Shown: positions 1 through 7,052, numbered from the stretch's first letter. The stretch: DNA of 12,980 nucleotides from Candidatus Uhrbacteria bacterium RIFCSPHIGHO2_02_FULL_53_13 (GCA_001791035.1 MGDX01000017.1:48826-61805); one strand, 5' to 3'. Notes: a model not told the origin generated them from the letters alone. Numbers and translations: made by a program.

Positions 1-143
1 GGCACGTGTCTCGCCAAGTGTCCGTCGCCGCGCGCGTGCATCAGGCGCAGTACGTCCGCAACGCGCTCGCGCAAACGCGCACCGGCGACATCAAGACAGA
101 CGTCCACGAGCAAGCGTGCGTACACATCGGCGGTCATTTTCAT
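1..143 (-). CDS. atpH: F1Fo ATP synthase subunit delta, N-terminal part (3' end outside window)
   Basis: About 47 codons are visible, beginning MKMTADVYARLLVDV, and the frame is still open at base 1. In the F-type ATPase, delta (OSCP) forms the peripheral stalk with b and ties it to the alpha3-beta3 head. The call rests mainly on position: it follows atpF directly, the usual place of atpH, and the start has the 'xxYAxxL' pattern of delta N-termini. The ATG at 143 overlaps the atpF stop in an ATGA arrangement, so translation is probably coupled. A second in-frame ATG lies two codons in (135-137); I chose the first because of the ATGA overlap. The remaining sequence is too short for domain checks. 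Confidence 0.72.
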   Translation of the reverse strand, partial: MKMTADVYARLLVDVCLDVAGARLRERVADVLRLMHARGDGHLARHV

Positions 144-706
144 AGGTCGCTCGCCGCTTGTTCAATCGCCGCTACTGCCGCTTTTGATGCCTTTTTTTGA
201 TCAACAGATTCTCGCGCAACGGCACGCGCGGCCTCTAACACAATGTCCGCAAGTTCACTTCGCACCTCTTGCATGAGCTGATCCTTTTCGTGCGCCAGCT
301 GTGCTCGTGACGCCGCCACCGTTTGTGCCACATCGTCTTTCGCCTTCGCCAAAAGCACATCATATTTCTCTTTTGCCTGCGCCACAGCGGTATCCATCGT
401 CACTTTCGCCTCTTTTCGCGCGTCCTTCATCACCTGCTCGCGCTCTTGCGCAAGTTCTTCCACGCGCTTTTCCATCTCGTTCGCGCGCTGAAGTCCCTGC
501 TCAATTTTTTGCGTACGCTCTGCCATCAGCTTGATCAGCGGCTTATACGCAAACACCCACAACACCACAAGGACGATCAGAAAGTTGACGAGTTGTCCCA
601 AAAAGAGTGTCCCATGAATGCCAAGCGTCCCAAGGACGTCACCCTCGGCCGGTTCGCGTACCTCGGTTGCCGCGCGAACAAATGCGTCGTTCGTTTCTTG
701 TGACAT
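140..706 (-). CDS. atpF: F1Fo ATP synthase subunit b
   Basis: This is the 188-residue peripheral stalk subunit, linking the membrane a subunit to the F1 head through delta. It has a polar N-terminal leader of about 30 residues, longer than in E. coli b. One membrane helix follows at roughly residues 33-54 (LFLGQLVNFLIVLVVLWVFAY), with the family-typical FxxYKPL exit. From about residue 57 to the end the protein is a charged, Ala/Glu/Lys/Gln-rich helix consistent with the right-handed coiled-coil dimer. The ATG at 706 follows the atpE stop by 14 bp, with only a weak GAG-type Shine-Dalgarno. The TGA stop overlaps the atpH start. Length, architecture and order make this firm. Confidence 0.95.
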   Translation of the reverse strand: MSQETNDAFVRAATEVREPAEGDVLGTLGIHGTLFLGQLVNFLIVLVVLWVFAYKPLIKLMAERTQKIEQGLQRANEMEKRVEELAQEREQVMKDARKEAKVTMDTAVAQAKEKYDVLLAKAKDDVAQTVAASRAQLAHEKDQLMQEVRSELADIVLEAARAVARESVDQKKASKAAVAAIEQAASDL

Positions 707-720
707 GCACTCAATGCGTG

Positions 721-936
721 TTAGACAGTGAACGCCACGACCAACGCGTAAATGGCGATGGCTTCGGCAAAGGCCATGCCAAGAAGCATCGGAACGAACA
801 CTTTGCCGGATGCTTCCGGATTACGGCCAATCGCCTCCATCGCTTTGCCGCCAATAAAACCGACACCAAGTCCGGGACCGAGTGATCCAAGACCAATAGC
901 GATCGCTTTTGCAAGAACGGCTACGTCAAATTCCAT
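721..936 (-). CDS. atpE: F1Fo ATP synthase subunit c (proton-type rotor ring)
   Basis: This 71-residue hairpin protein forms the rotating c-ring. Helix 1 carries the glycine repeat (GLGSLGPGLGVG, residues 15-26) that packs neighbouring subunits. The polar loop is GRNPEA (37-42). Helix 2 holds the ion-carrying carboxylate E58 in AFAEAIAIYALVVA. Aligned by eye with chloroplast c, the Gln of the GQG segment is Val25 here, and the residue after the Glu is Ala59 rather than Ser/Thr. Sodium-type rings need that Gln and hydroxyl, so coupling to protons is inferred. No Shine-Dalgarno precedes the ATG (upstream TTAATCCT). The gap to atpB can fold into alternative hairpins, annotated separately. Confidence 0.96.
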   Translation of the reverse strand: MEFDVAVLAKAIAIGLGSLGPGLGVGFIGGKAMEAIGRNPEASGKVFVPMLLGMAFAEAIAIYALVVAFTV

Positions 937-969
937 AGGATTAATTTAGGAATTAGGGTTTAGCGTATT

Positions 970-1000
970 GCGTTTTGCCTCCAAACGCGATGCGCAAAAC
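970..1000 (-). promoter_or_regulatory. atpB-atpE intercistronic alternative hairpins
   Basis: Two inverted repeats share bases and so exclude one another. Stem A pairs 970-975 with 983-988 (GCGTTT/AAACGC, 7-nt loop). Stem B pairs 972-978 with 994-1000 (GTTTTGC/GCAAAAC, 15-nt loop) and abuts the atpB stop codon. On the mRNA a GGAGG (979-983) lies in the loop of stem B and partly within stem A, but it is more than 40 nt from the atpE start. Intercistronic structure before atpE is known to raise c-subunit synthesis in E. coli; the same role here is inference. No T-run follows, so it is not an evident terminator. Confidence 0.4.
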
Positions 1001-1001
1001 T

Positions 1002-1805
1002 CTAATGGACGGTTTCAGCATCGCCGTGCGGCTCCATCGTTGCTACGGCAGCGAATGCCAAAACGAGCACTGCAAAGACCATAGCTTGAATGACTCCGAC
1101 TAAGAGCTCCAAGAAATAAACTGGAATCGGCAAACCAAATGCGAGCATTCCGGAAAGCACGGTGAGCAGAACCTCGCCCGCGAACACATTGCCAAACAAC
1201 CGCAGAGAAAGACTCAACGTTTTAGCCGCTTCTCCTACGAGCTCGATGAGGCCGACGAGGAATTCGATGAGCGCGACAACAATGGCCATAGGCCCTTTTG
1301 AGAGCGCATGTACAACTCCGCGTATGTTGACAAACTTGTTGGCGTGTCTCCACACTCCGATGGCGAAGACGCCAAACAGGTGCGTCATCAGGATTGAGAA
1401 TGACGCCATCGCCAGCGTGAGATTGAGGTCCGAACTCGCCGGGCGCAGGAGCGGAATCAGCTCAACCTCGCCGTGATTCAGTTGAAACACACCGATCGAA
1501 CCCGTGCCGGGCAACAAGCCAAGCCAGTTGGAGAATAGCACGAACAAAAAAATCGTCATCGCCAAGGGAAAAAATCGCTTTGCTTGTTCGCGATTTCCCG
1601 TCACCGATTCGGCAAAATTGAGACCGGCTTCAAGCAACCACTCGACGACGTTTTGTAAGCCGCGCGGAACGTCTGCTCGTTTGCGCGAGATCATGAGGGC
1701 CACCACGATAAAAAACACTACGGCTACCCACGCGTTGATCATGGTATTTGTCACCGCAAAATTTCCTATGAAGAACATCGGTTCGGCCGCAAGCGGGGGG
1801 ATCAT
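1002..1805 (-). CDS. atpB: F1Fo ATP synthase subunit a
   Basis: This 267-residue multi-helix membrane stator forms the two half-channels next to the c-ring. The essential arginine is R202 in TLSLSLRLFGNVFAGEVLL, followed by the conserved NVFAGE (206-211). The last helix carries Q240 in the GVIQAMVFAVLVL segment, equivalent to Gln252 of E. coli. At the N-terminus there is a short periplasmic lead, a first helix (about 24-40), then RKRADVPRGLQNVVEW, which matches the family's SxRxxxxPxGxQNxxE segment. The ATG at 1805 overlaps the atpZ stop (ATGA), implying coupled translation. The TAG stop lies 65 bp before atpE. Everything expected of a working subunit a is present. Confidence 0.96.
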   Translation of the reverse strand: MIPPLAAEPMFFIGNFAVTNTMINAWVAVVFFIVVALMISRKRADVPRGLQNVVEWLLEAGLNFAESVTGNREQAKRFFPLAMTIFLFVLFSNWLGLLPGTGSIGVFQLNHGEVELIPLLRPASSDLNLTLAMASFSILMTHLFGVFAIGVWRHANKFVNIRGVVHALSKGPMAIVVALIEFLVGLIELVGEAAKTLSLSLRLFGNVFAGEVLLTVLSGMLAFGLPIPVYFLELLVGVIQAMVFAVLVLAFAAVATMEPHGDAETVH

Positions 1806-2056
1806 ACATCTGGATGCTCGTACAAGCGTTTATAGTATTTGGCTTTTTTGAAAATCCAGACCCCCGTTGATAGAAATGCCACAACCAGCAAGAGGATGAG
1901 CATCAGCGGCTCGGTGTCCCACTTTCTGTCTAGACGCACTCCTACCAACGCCGCCGCCACCGCTGGAATCGCGATGGACGCACCAAAGTCAAGGGAGATT
2001 CGGACGGCAAGTCGCATGTAGTACGCATCGGAAGCTTGGCGTTGCGACATAGGCAC
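1802..2056 (-). CDS. atpZ: AtpZ/AtpI-like ATP synthase accessory membrane protein
   Basis: This small protein (84 residues from GTG 2056, or 82 from ATG 2050) has two predicted membrane helices, roughly residues 20-40 (FGASIAIPAVAAALVGVRLD) and 49-69 (PLMLILLLVVAFLSTGVWIF). A basic tail, KKAKYYKRLY, follows. It fits the 'ATPase gene 1' family encoded first in many atp operons, thought to help c-ring assembly or Mg2+ supply. It is the first gene after the operon promoter and overlaps atpB by 4 bp. I prefer the ATG at 2050; the GTG two codons upstream is equally in frame, and neither has a clear Shine-Dalgarno. The family call rests on size, topology and position. AtpI and AtpZ cannot be separated by eye. 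Confidence 0.75.
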   Translation of the reverse strand: MPMSQRQASDAYYMRLAVRISLDFGASIAIPAVAAALVGVRLDRKWDTEPLMLILLLVVAFLSTGVWIFKKAKYYKRLYEHPDV

Positions 2057-2083
2057 GGTCTATGGATTCAAAAAAGCGGGCAA

Positions 2084-2112
2084 AGTATATCCCGATAATC
2101 AAGCAAGGTCAA
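2084..2112 (-). promoter_or_regulatory. Sigma70-type promoter of the atp operon
   Basis: Reading the minus strand, TTGACC (2107-2112) is followed by a 17-bp spacer and TATACT (2084-2089). Both boxes are one base off consensus and spacing is optimal. Transcription should begin near 2077, giving a leader of about 20-27 nt before atpZ. The sequence right after the -10 box (TTTGCCC) is identical to that after the kinase promoter at 11025-11030. Confidence 0.8.
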
Positions 2113-2123
2113 CGGAGAAAATT

Positions 2124-2154
2124 TTGTTTGCTAAGGTTAGCTCAATGCAAACAA
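2124..2154 (-). terminator. Possible weak terminator at the 3' end of tatD
   Basis: An 8-bp inverted repeat (TTGTTTGC at 2147-2154 and GCAAACAA at 2124-2131 on the minus strand) brackets the tatD stop codon with a 15-nt loop and is followed by AATTTT. The stem is A/T-rich and the T-run short, so termination may be leaky, in which case tatD transcripts would run into the atp operon. Confidence 0.35.
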
Positions 2155-2988
2155 TTTTACAGCATTTTCATCCGTGATGCGCTCAATCTCACGGACATTC
2201 ATTTGCTTGAGTTCTGCGATTTTTTGCGCAACAAGCTCCACGCAATACGGTTCGTTTCGCTTTCCGCGAAAAGGATGCGGCGACAAATACGGCGCGTCCG
2301 TTTCGAGCATGATCCACTCAAGTGGAAGAGAGGCCACGACGCGCTGAATCGGTGTAACTTTTTCAGGGTCTTTGCGATCGGGAAAGGTAATGATGCCGGT
2401 CAGCGAGGTAAAAAAGCCGAGCGCGTGATAGCCGAGCGCCTCTTCGATCGTCCCCGTAAAACAATGCACGACGCCGCGTCGCGCAAGTTTTTTTTGCTCA
2501 ATGAACCCTATCAAGATGTTCTGCATCGCTTCGTGCGCGTCGCGGACATGAAGAACAACGGGAAGGTTTTCTTCGTCTGCCAATTCGAGTGCGGCCTCAA
2601 GCGCACGGGTTTGCGTGTCAATCACGGATGCGCGCGACGACTCATCGCTTGGCAGCCGATAGTAATCGAGCCCCACTTCCCCGACGGCAACCACGCGCTT
2701 GGACGAACGAACGAGTGCGCGGTAAAACTCTTTGTCGAATGTTTCCACTTCCATTGGGACGTTCTCATCCGGATCTTCATGCAGAGTTTGCTCGTGCGTA
2801 TGCCCAGGATGCAGTCCCACGGTGCACCACAAACCAAAACGCTCCGCCGTTTCCACGGCCTCCTTCGATGTTTGCGCCTGCGTACCGATCGTAATCATCC
2901 GCACACTCTTCTCTTGATTGCGCTTGATGACTTCCTCCATGTCATCACGATAGGCGCGAAAATGGATGTGGCAGTGTGTGTCGGTCAT
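2137..2988 (-). CDS. tatD: TatD-family metal-dependent hydrolase (DNase)
   Basis: This 283-residue TIM-barrel protein belongs to the amidohydrolase superfamily. TatD enzymes are metal-dependent 3'-5' exonucleases linked to DNA repair and quality control. All metal ligands are visible: H5 and H7 in THCHIH, E104 in GEVGLDYY, H147 in PVVLHVRDAHEA, H175 in VVHCFTGT, and D231 in LETDAPYLSPHP. The EPYCV segment near residue 246 is also typical. Length is normal for the family. The ATG at 2988 overlaps the cvpA stop (ATGA), with GAGAG just upstream as a plausible Shine-Dalgarno, so it is probably coupled to cvpA. It is the last gene of the inferred five-gene operon. The exact substrate in this organism cannot be read from sequence. 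Confidence 0.95.
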   Translation of the reverse strand: MTDTHCHIHFRAYRDDMEEVIKRNQEKSVRMITIGTQAQTSKEAVETAERFGLWCTVGLHPGHTHEQTLHEDPDENVPMEVETFDKEFYRALVRSSKRVVAVGEVGLDYYRLPSDESSRASVIDTQTRALEAALELADEENLPVVLHVRDAHEAMQNILIGFIEQKKLARRGVVHCFTGTIEEALGYHALGFFTSLTGIITFPDRKDPEKVTPIQRVVASLPLEWIMLETDAPYLSPHPFRGKRNEPYCVELVAQKIAELKQMNVREIERITDENAVKLFALS

Positions 2989-3503
2989 ATCGCTCTCTCA
3001 AAAACACTCTGCCATGAATCTGGTAAAAACATCGTTCCGATCCCGAGCACAAAAACGACCACACGAATCATCCAAGATGCGTCTACCGCCGCTTGAAGAT
3101 TTTCGGGAAGCGATGGCATGGATAGCACAACCACAGTGAGTAGCGCTGCAAGTAAGATACCTTCCGCCAAACCGAACACGCCACCGAGTACACGATCAAT
3201 AGATTTGGTAAATGGGATAGCCGTGATGACACGGAACGCGCGGTTGATGAGTTTCACTACGGCGCCGAGAACGCGCCCGATAATGAGAAAGACGATAAAA
3301 AAGATTACAAGTTGAACGGTGATATTGAGTGACGCACCAATGGATTCAAGCAATCCCAGAATGATTGGATGCGCCCACAGCGCGACAATGAATGTCACGA
3401 CCATCCCAGCCAAACTGGTGAGCGAAGCCACAAATCCGCGCCCAAATCCTTGAAGCGCAAATACGGTAATGACGATGAGAACGGCGAGGTCGTAAAGGGG
3501 CAT
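2985..3503 (-). CDS. cvpA: CvpA-family integral membrane protein
   Basis: This 172-residue hydrophobic protein has about four membrane helices (roughly residues 5-19, 28-48, 60-82 and 110-128) and a fifth hydrophobic stretch near 144-158. The family signature is seen at SIDRVLGGVFGLAEGILL (101-118), and the N-terminal D-x18-GRGFV pattern also fits. CvpA proteins are named for a role in colicin V production in E. coli and are widely conserved; their biochemical function is not settled, though envelope homeostasis is suggested. The gene overlaps tatD by 4 bp. Upstream, instead of a Shine-Dalgarno, is a C/T-rich heptamer repeat tract (as read on the mRNA) ending about 6 bp before the ATG. Confidence 0.85.
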   Translation of the reverse strand: MPLYDLAVLIVITVFALQGFGRGFVASLTSLAGMVVTFIVALWAHPIILGLLESIGASLNITVQLVIFFIVFLIIGRVLGAVVKLINRAFRVITAIPFTKSIDRVLGGVFGLAEGILLAALLTVVVLSMPSLPENLQAAVDASWMIRVVVFVLGIGTMFLPDSWQSVFERAI

Positions 3504-3509
3504 AAAAAT

Positions 3510-3537
3510 AGAAATTGGAGGTCAGAGGTTAGAAGTT
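3510..3537. repeat. Four-copy degenerate 7-bp tandem repeat
   Basis: Read on the plus strand the units are AGAAATT, GGAGGTC, AGAGGTT and AGAAGTT, a strict 7-bp period with consensus near AGAGGTT. It lies between metG and cvpA and ends 6 bp before the cvpA start. It does not code in either flanking gene. Confidence 0.6.
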
Positions 3538-3559
3538 GCAACTTGCGAAGCTTCGCAAG
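3533..3559. repeat. Two overlapping perfect palindromes in the metG-cvpA gap
   Basis: AAGTTGCAACTT (3533-3544) is a 12-bp palindrome. CTTGCGAAGCTTCGCAAG (3542-3559) is an 18-bp palindrome sharing three bases with it. Either could fold into a cruciform or RNA hairpin, or bind a dimeric protein. Nothing resembling a T-run follows on the minus strand, so this is not an obvious metG terminator. A further small stem (3566-3570 with 3576-3580) sits between the palindromes and the metG stop. Confidence 0.65.
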
Positions 3560-3585
3560 GAACCAAAAGCCAATAGCTTTGTGAA

Positions 3586-5109
3586 CTACTCACTTTCCTT
3601 ACTCTCTATCCTCGGAAACAAAAGCTCGGCGCGCTTCACGACACTTCCCGGCTTCAACCCTCCCCATTTGGACGCATCAGACAATGAAAGTGGCGCCTGC
3701 TCGATAAACGAGGTTCCAATCCCCTCAAAAATCAGCATGGCCGTGCCCGGCATAAACGGCAACAGCATCCAAGCGATGTGGCGCAGAGACTCCAAGAGCA
3801 CATACAACACATCTGAAACGGGTTTCAAATCTTCTTGCTTTCCAAGCTTCCACGGTTCCGTTTCATCAATGTGCTTGTTCATAGCTTGCACCAGTTTCCA
3901 AACAGACAAGAGCGCATCGTCAAAACGCAGAGACTCCATTCCGGCGCGGTACTTTGTCCAGCGCTTTGTGACATCGTATACTGACTCGTCGGGAACAACG
4001 CCATCAAGATAGCGCTCGGTCATTGCTATAGCGCGATTCAAAAGATTCCCAAGCTCGTTCGCTAAATCGTTGTTGTAGCGCATTTCAAAACGCTCGTGCG
4101 AAAAGTCGCCGTCGCGATAAAACGGAATCTCGCGCGCCATAAAATAGCGCACCGGTTCAAGGCCATACCGCTCAATCAAGTCGAATGGATCGAGCACGTT
4201 GCCGATCGTTTTGCTCATTTTCTTTCCGTCAACCGTAATCCATCCGTGCACGGCGATTTGACGCGGCGGCTCCACCTTTGCCGCCATCAGCATCGCCGGC
4301 CATAAGAGCGAGTGAAAACGGTTGATTTCCTTCCCCACAAAGTGAATGTCCGCCGGCCAGTAGAGGTGCATCGCGTCTTTCTTTCCGCGCGCGTATCCGA
4401 TCGCCGAGATATAGTTCACGAGCGCATCAAACCAAACATACAGCACCTGCCCTTCGTCGCCGGGGACCGGAATGCCCCACGTGAGCTGTTTCGTGGAGCG
4501 TGAAATCGAAATGTCCTCCAGTCCGCGCTCCAAAATTTGCACCATTTCGTTGCGATGATGCTCGGGGGTCACAAATTCAGGGTTCTCGGCATAGAACGTT
4601 TTGAGACGATCTTCAAACGCAGAGAGTTTAAAAAAATAGTTTTCTTCTTCGAGCAATTCCGGAACAGCGTCATGGTCTGGACACTTTCCTTTCACCAGAT
4701 CCTTTTCGGTTTTGAACGACTCACACGGAACACAATACAATCCCTTATACGTTTTTTTATAGATGTATCCGTTTTTGTTGACAGCTTTCCAAAACGCGGC
4801 CGCCGATACTTTGTGACGATCCTCCGTCGTCCGAATAAAATCATCAATCGTGATGTTCCACGCATCGGCAAGCTCGCGAAATCGCGCGGCCTTCTCATCC
4901 ACGAACGTCTGCGGTTCCAAACCAGCCGCCTGTGCGTTACGCGCGACTTTCATGCCGTGCTCATCGGTGCCCGTCAAAAACCGAACCTCGCGTCCCGTCA
5001 TGCGGTAGTAGCGCGCGGTGATATCGGCCATGAGATTGGTGTACGCGTGGCCGATATGCGGCTCGCCCGAAGCGTAGTAGATGGGCGTTGTGATGTAGAA
5101 CGGCTTCAT
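3586..5109 (-). CDS. metG: Methionyl-tRNA synthetase (class Ia)
   Basis: This 507-residue cytoplasmic enzyme charges tRNA(Met) with methionine. The catalytic HIGH motif is at 18-21 (SGEPHIGHAYTN), and the second signature is KMSKT at 297-301 (variant of KMSKS). The inserted zinc knuckle has C126 and C129 in GLYCVPCESF and the second pair as C143/H146 (KCPDH), the Cys3-His arrangement of the Thermus-type enzyme. WFDALVNYIS (226-235) lines the active site. A helical anticodon-binding domain follows. There is no C-terminal EMAP/Arc1p-like tRNA-binding domain, so this is the short form. The start lies 4 bp after rsmI, and AGGA overlapping the rsmI stop serves as Shine-Dalgarno. Confidence 0.97.
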   Translation of the reverse strand: MKPFYITTPIYYASGEPHIGHAYTNLMADITARYYRMTGREVRFLTGTDEHGMKVARNAQAAGLEPQTFVDEKAARFRELADAWNITIDDFIRTTEDRHKVSAAAFWKAVNKNGYIYKKTYKGLYCVPCESFKTEKDLVKGKCPDHDAVPELLEEENYFFKLSAFEDRLKTFYAENPEFVTPEHHRNEMVQILERGLEDISISRSTKQLTWGIPVPGDEGQVLYVWFDALVNYISAIGYARGKKDAMHLYWPADIHFVGKEINRFHSLLWPAMLMAAKVEPPRQIAVHGWITVDGKKMSKTIGNVLDPFDLIERYGLEPVRYFMAREIPFYRDGDFSHERFEMRYNNDLANELGNLLNRAIAMTERYLDGVVPDESVYDVTKRWTKYRAGMESLRFDDALLSVWKLVQAMNKHIDETEPWKLGKQEDLKPVSDVLYVLLESLRHIAWMLLPFMPGTAMLIFEGIGTSFIEQAPLSLSDASKWGGLKPGSVVKRAELLFPRIESKESE

Positions 5110-5111
5110 GT

Positions 5112-5115
5112 TCCT
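5112..5115 (-). promoter_or_regulatory. Shine-Dalgarno of metG overlapping the rsmI stop
   Basis: The mRNA reads TAGGAACATG: the rsmI TAG supplies the first bases of AGGA, 2-3 nt before the metG ATG. This supports the chosen metG start and translational coupling of the two genes. Confidence 0.55.
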
Positions 5116-5773
5116 ATTCTAGCACGATCATGTACTCTCCTTTTTGCGTGGATGAGGACAACTGTTCTAAAACGCTCGTGGCGCTTCCGCGAATAATCTG
5201 TTCAAACGTCTTCGTGAGTTCACGCGCTAATACCATGCGCCTTTGTGGTTGACGCGCCGCGATTTCGGTAACAGTCTTTTCGATGCGATGCACGGCTTCG
5301 TAAACGACGACCGTGCCGTGCGTTGCGGCCAGCGTGTCAAAAAACGTTTGACGGCCTTTCTTTTTCGGCGGAAACCCCATGACGCAAAAACGTTCGGCTG
5401 GAAAACCGCTCACGGAAAGCGCTGCCATGAGCGCGGAGGGACCGGGAACGGGCGATACATTGAACCCGGCCGCGACGGTTGCCTCTACAAGCCTTCCACC
5501 TGGGTCTTCCACACCCGGCGTTCCCGCATCGGATACGTAGGCAATGTCGCCGTCTTTGAGTGCGCGTTCGGCTTCGGGCCACATGCGATCGTGCGAATGA
5601 TGATCGTAGCGTTTCACCGGCGTTGCGATGTGAGACGCACGCAACAAGCGAAGCGCCACGCGCGTGTCTTCCGCGAAGACCATGTCAACACGCGCAAGCG
5701 TCTCTTGCGCGCGCGCCGACCAATCGGCTTGATTGCCGATGGGCGTTGCAACCATGTACAGCGTGCCAGACAT
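5114..5773 (-). CDS. rsmI: 16S rRNA (cytidine-1402 2'-O)-methyltransferase
   Basis: RsmI uses S-adenosylmethionine to 2'-O-methylate C1402 in the ribosomal decoding centre. The tetrapyrrole-methylase-type fold is clear: MVATPIGN (7-14), AEDTR (34-38), VSDAGTPGVEDPG (80-92), PVPGPSA (108-114), FPPKKKGR (134-141) and LARELTKTFE (182-191). The usual YESPHR is YEAVHR here (158-163), a proline-to-valine change next to the motif core. At 219 residues it lacks the extra C-terminal segment of E. coli RsmI (about 286 residues), as in other compact genomes. Its ATG shares one base with the upstream gene's TAA (TAATG), so re-initiation is likely. Confidence 0.94.
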   Translation of the reverse strand: MSGTLYMVATPIGNQADWSARAQETLARVDMVFAEDTRVALRLLRASHIATPVKRYDHHSHDRMWPEAERALKDGDIAYVSDAGTPGVEDPGGRLVEATVAAGFNVSPVPGPSALMAALSVSGFPAERFCVMGFPPKKKGRQTFFDTLAATHGTVVVYEAVHRIEKTVTEIAARQPQRRMVLARELTKTFEQIIRGSATSVLEQLSSSTQKGEYMIVLE

Positions 5774-7020
5774 TACTCGTTTGCTTCATTCGCTTCAAAA
5801 TCCACGATAGCGGCTCCGCCTTCAATGGCCGCCTCGTCAACCTCAATGCGCACGCCTTCATCCACAGGAGAAATTTCACCGACAAATGTCCCGTCTACAA
5901 ACCCCTGCTTGCGCGTGCGACCGTAGATTTCCGTTTGAGGAAATGTAGAGGCCCACGCAAACCAGAAGATACGTATTGCCGGAACATCGCGACGCACGTT
6001 TTTGTCAAACGTCAGCGATTGAGTCATGGAGTCAAACTCCCATCGGTTTCCTTCTTCGTCAACGAGTGCCGCTTTCTCTGCACGCACAAAACGCTCATCA
6101 CCGCGCTCGTTCACATGGAGAGCGCCGAATTTGTCTACCCACACGACAAACGCTCGATTACCGAACACATCATTCTTTACTCCGTTGCTTTCAGAAATAA
6201 TCGCCACGACATCAAACGCCTTCGCTCCTCCGTCATGGAACACACCAAACAGCCCATCTTTCGCCAAGCGCGCGGACCATGACTCGTGAGCAAGGGGAAA
6301 TGGAATTGACCTTGAGACCAGATACGTGCCGTAGGGACTCAATTCATAGGAAAAATCATACCCCGTCTGCGATGAGATCACTTGTCCATCCGGATGCGAC
6401 TGCGCGAACGTTTCCCATTGAATGATGGAGGATGGGTACGTTGTCAGAGCGGAACCTGTATTCACCCCATACACGCCTTTTCCTAAGAGCTGGCTGTAGA
6501 GCGTATTTGACGCGCGATCGAGAAGCAGAGAGTTATTGTTGAACACGAATCCAGAATATGCCAAATCAAGCTCTGACGTGTTCTCAAACACAGCGAACGA
6601 GTCTGTGAGTGGCGCGTAGGTCACAACGATCGGCGTTTCACCGATTTGATCAAATACGAGTTCGTGCCATGCCAAAATTTCGAGCGGATAGAAGCGATAG
6701 TTCTCTCCATCAAAGAGTTGTAACCCGTACAAATCCGTGTGTAAAAACTTTTGCTCCACCGCTTCATCAATGCTCACAAATTTGGGATCGGTGAGCGGTG
6801 GCACATCCTCGGCTGTGCGTCCCGTTTTCACGATATCCTTTGGTTGCACCATCATGCGCACTCCGCGATGCGTCACCACCTTGTCGTAGTAGTTGCCGCC
6901 GTTCACATCACCCTTTGGCGTCCCTTTGACGATACGCAATGCGTCGGACAAAAACGAAAGCGTCAAGGTAATAACAAGTACGACTACGACACCAACACCG
7001 ATGTAGATATTGCGATTCAT
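5773..7020 (-). CDS. DUF3179 domain protein, membrane-anchored, cysteine-free
   Basis: This 415-residue protein has one N-terminal membrane helix (about residues 5-24) with the rest probably extracytoplasmic. DUF3179 hallmarks appear in order: VPPLTDPKFVS (73-83), RFYPLEILAWHELVFD (109-124), VVTYAPLTDSFAVFE (132-146), SGFVFNNNSLLLDR (156-169), and LYSQLLGKGVYG (174-185). The family's usual TYCPLC segment has both cysteines replaced (Ala136, Thr139), and I see no cysteine anywhere in the protein. The family's function is unknown. A middle-to-C-terminal segment ends with an acidic tail. It is first in the inferred operon with rsmI, metG, cvpA and tatD, and divergent from a peroxiredoxin gene. 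The N-terminal ATG lies about 27 nt from the predicted transcription start. Confidence 0.85.
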   Translation of the reverse strand: MNRNIYIGVGVVVVLVITLTLSFLSDALRIVKGTPKGDVNGGNYYDKVVTHRGVRMMVQPKDIVKTGRTAEDVPPLTDPKFVSIDEAVEQKFLHTDLYGLQLFDGENYRFYPLEILAWHELVFDQIGETPIVVTYAPLTDSFAVFENTSELDLAYSGFVFNNNSLLLDRASNTLYSQLLGKGVYGVNTGSALTTYPSSIIQWETFAQSHPDGQVISSQTGYDFSYELSPYGTYLVSRSIPFPLAHESWSARLAKDGLFGVFHDGGAKAFDVVAIISESNGVKNDVFGNRAFVVWVDKFGALHVNERGDERFVRAEKAALVDEEGNRWEFDSMTQSLTFDKNVRRDVPAIRIFWFAWASTFPQTEIYGRTRKQGFVDGTFVGEISPVDEGVRIEVDEAAIEGGAAIVDFEANEANE

Positions 7021-7052
7021 AGAGTCAAAGGATACAGGAAAAAAGATGAGGA

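Noticed and set aside
721..936. Sodium-driven ATP synthase
   Set aside because: The sodium-binding Gln of helix 1 is Val25 and the hydroxyl residue after the Glu is Ala59, which fits the proton type.
2062..3096. A 344-codon open frame on the plus strand
   Set aside because: It lies wholly antisense to tatD and the end of cvpA, whose motifs are complete. Its product is rich in Arg/His/Phe with no recognisable domain, as expected of a shadow frame.
3542..3559. The 18-bp palindrome as the metG terminator
   Set aside because: No T-run follows on the minus strand, and cvpA starts 38 bp downstream in the same direction, so an operon-internal repeat is more likely.
4537..5196. A 219-codon open frame on the plus strand
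   Set aside because: It is antisense to metG, including the HIGH and zinc-knuckle regions, and gives no recognisable protein.
5560..6282. A 240-codon open frame on the plus strand
   Set aside because: It is antisense to rsmI and the DUF3179 gene, with low-complexity basic composition and no promoter or ribosome site.
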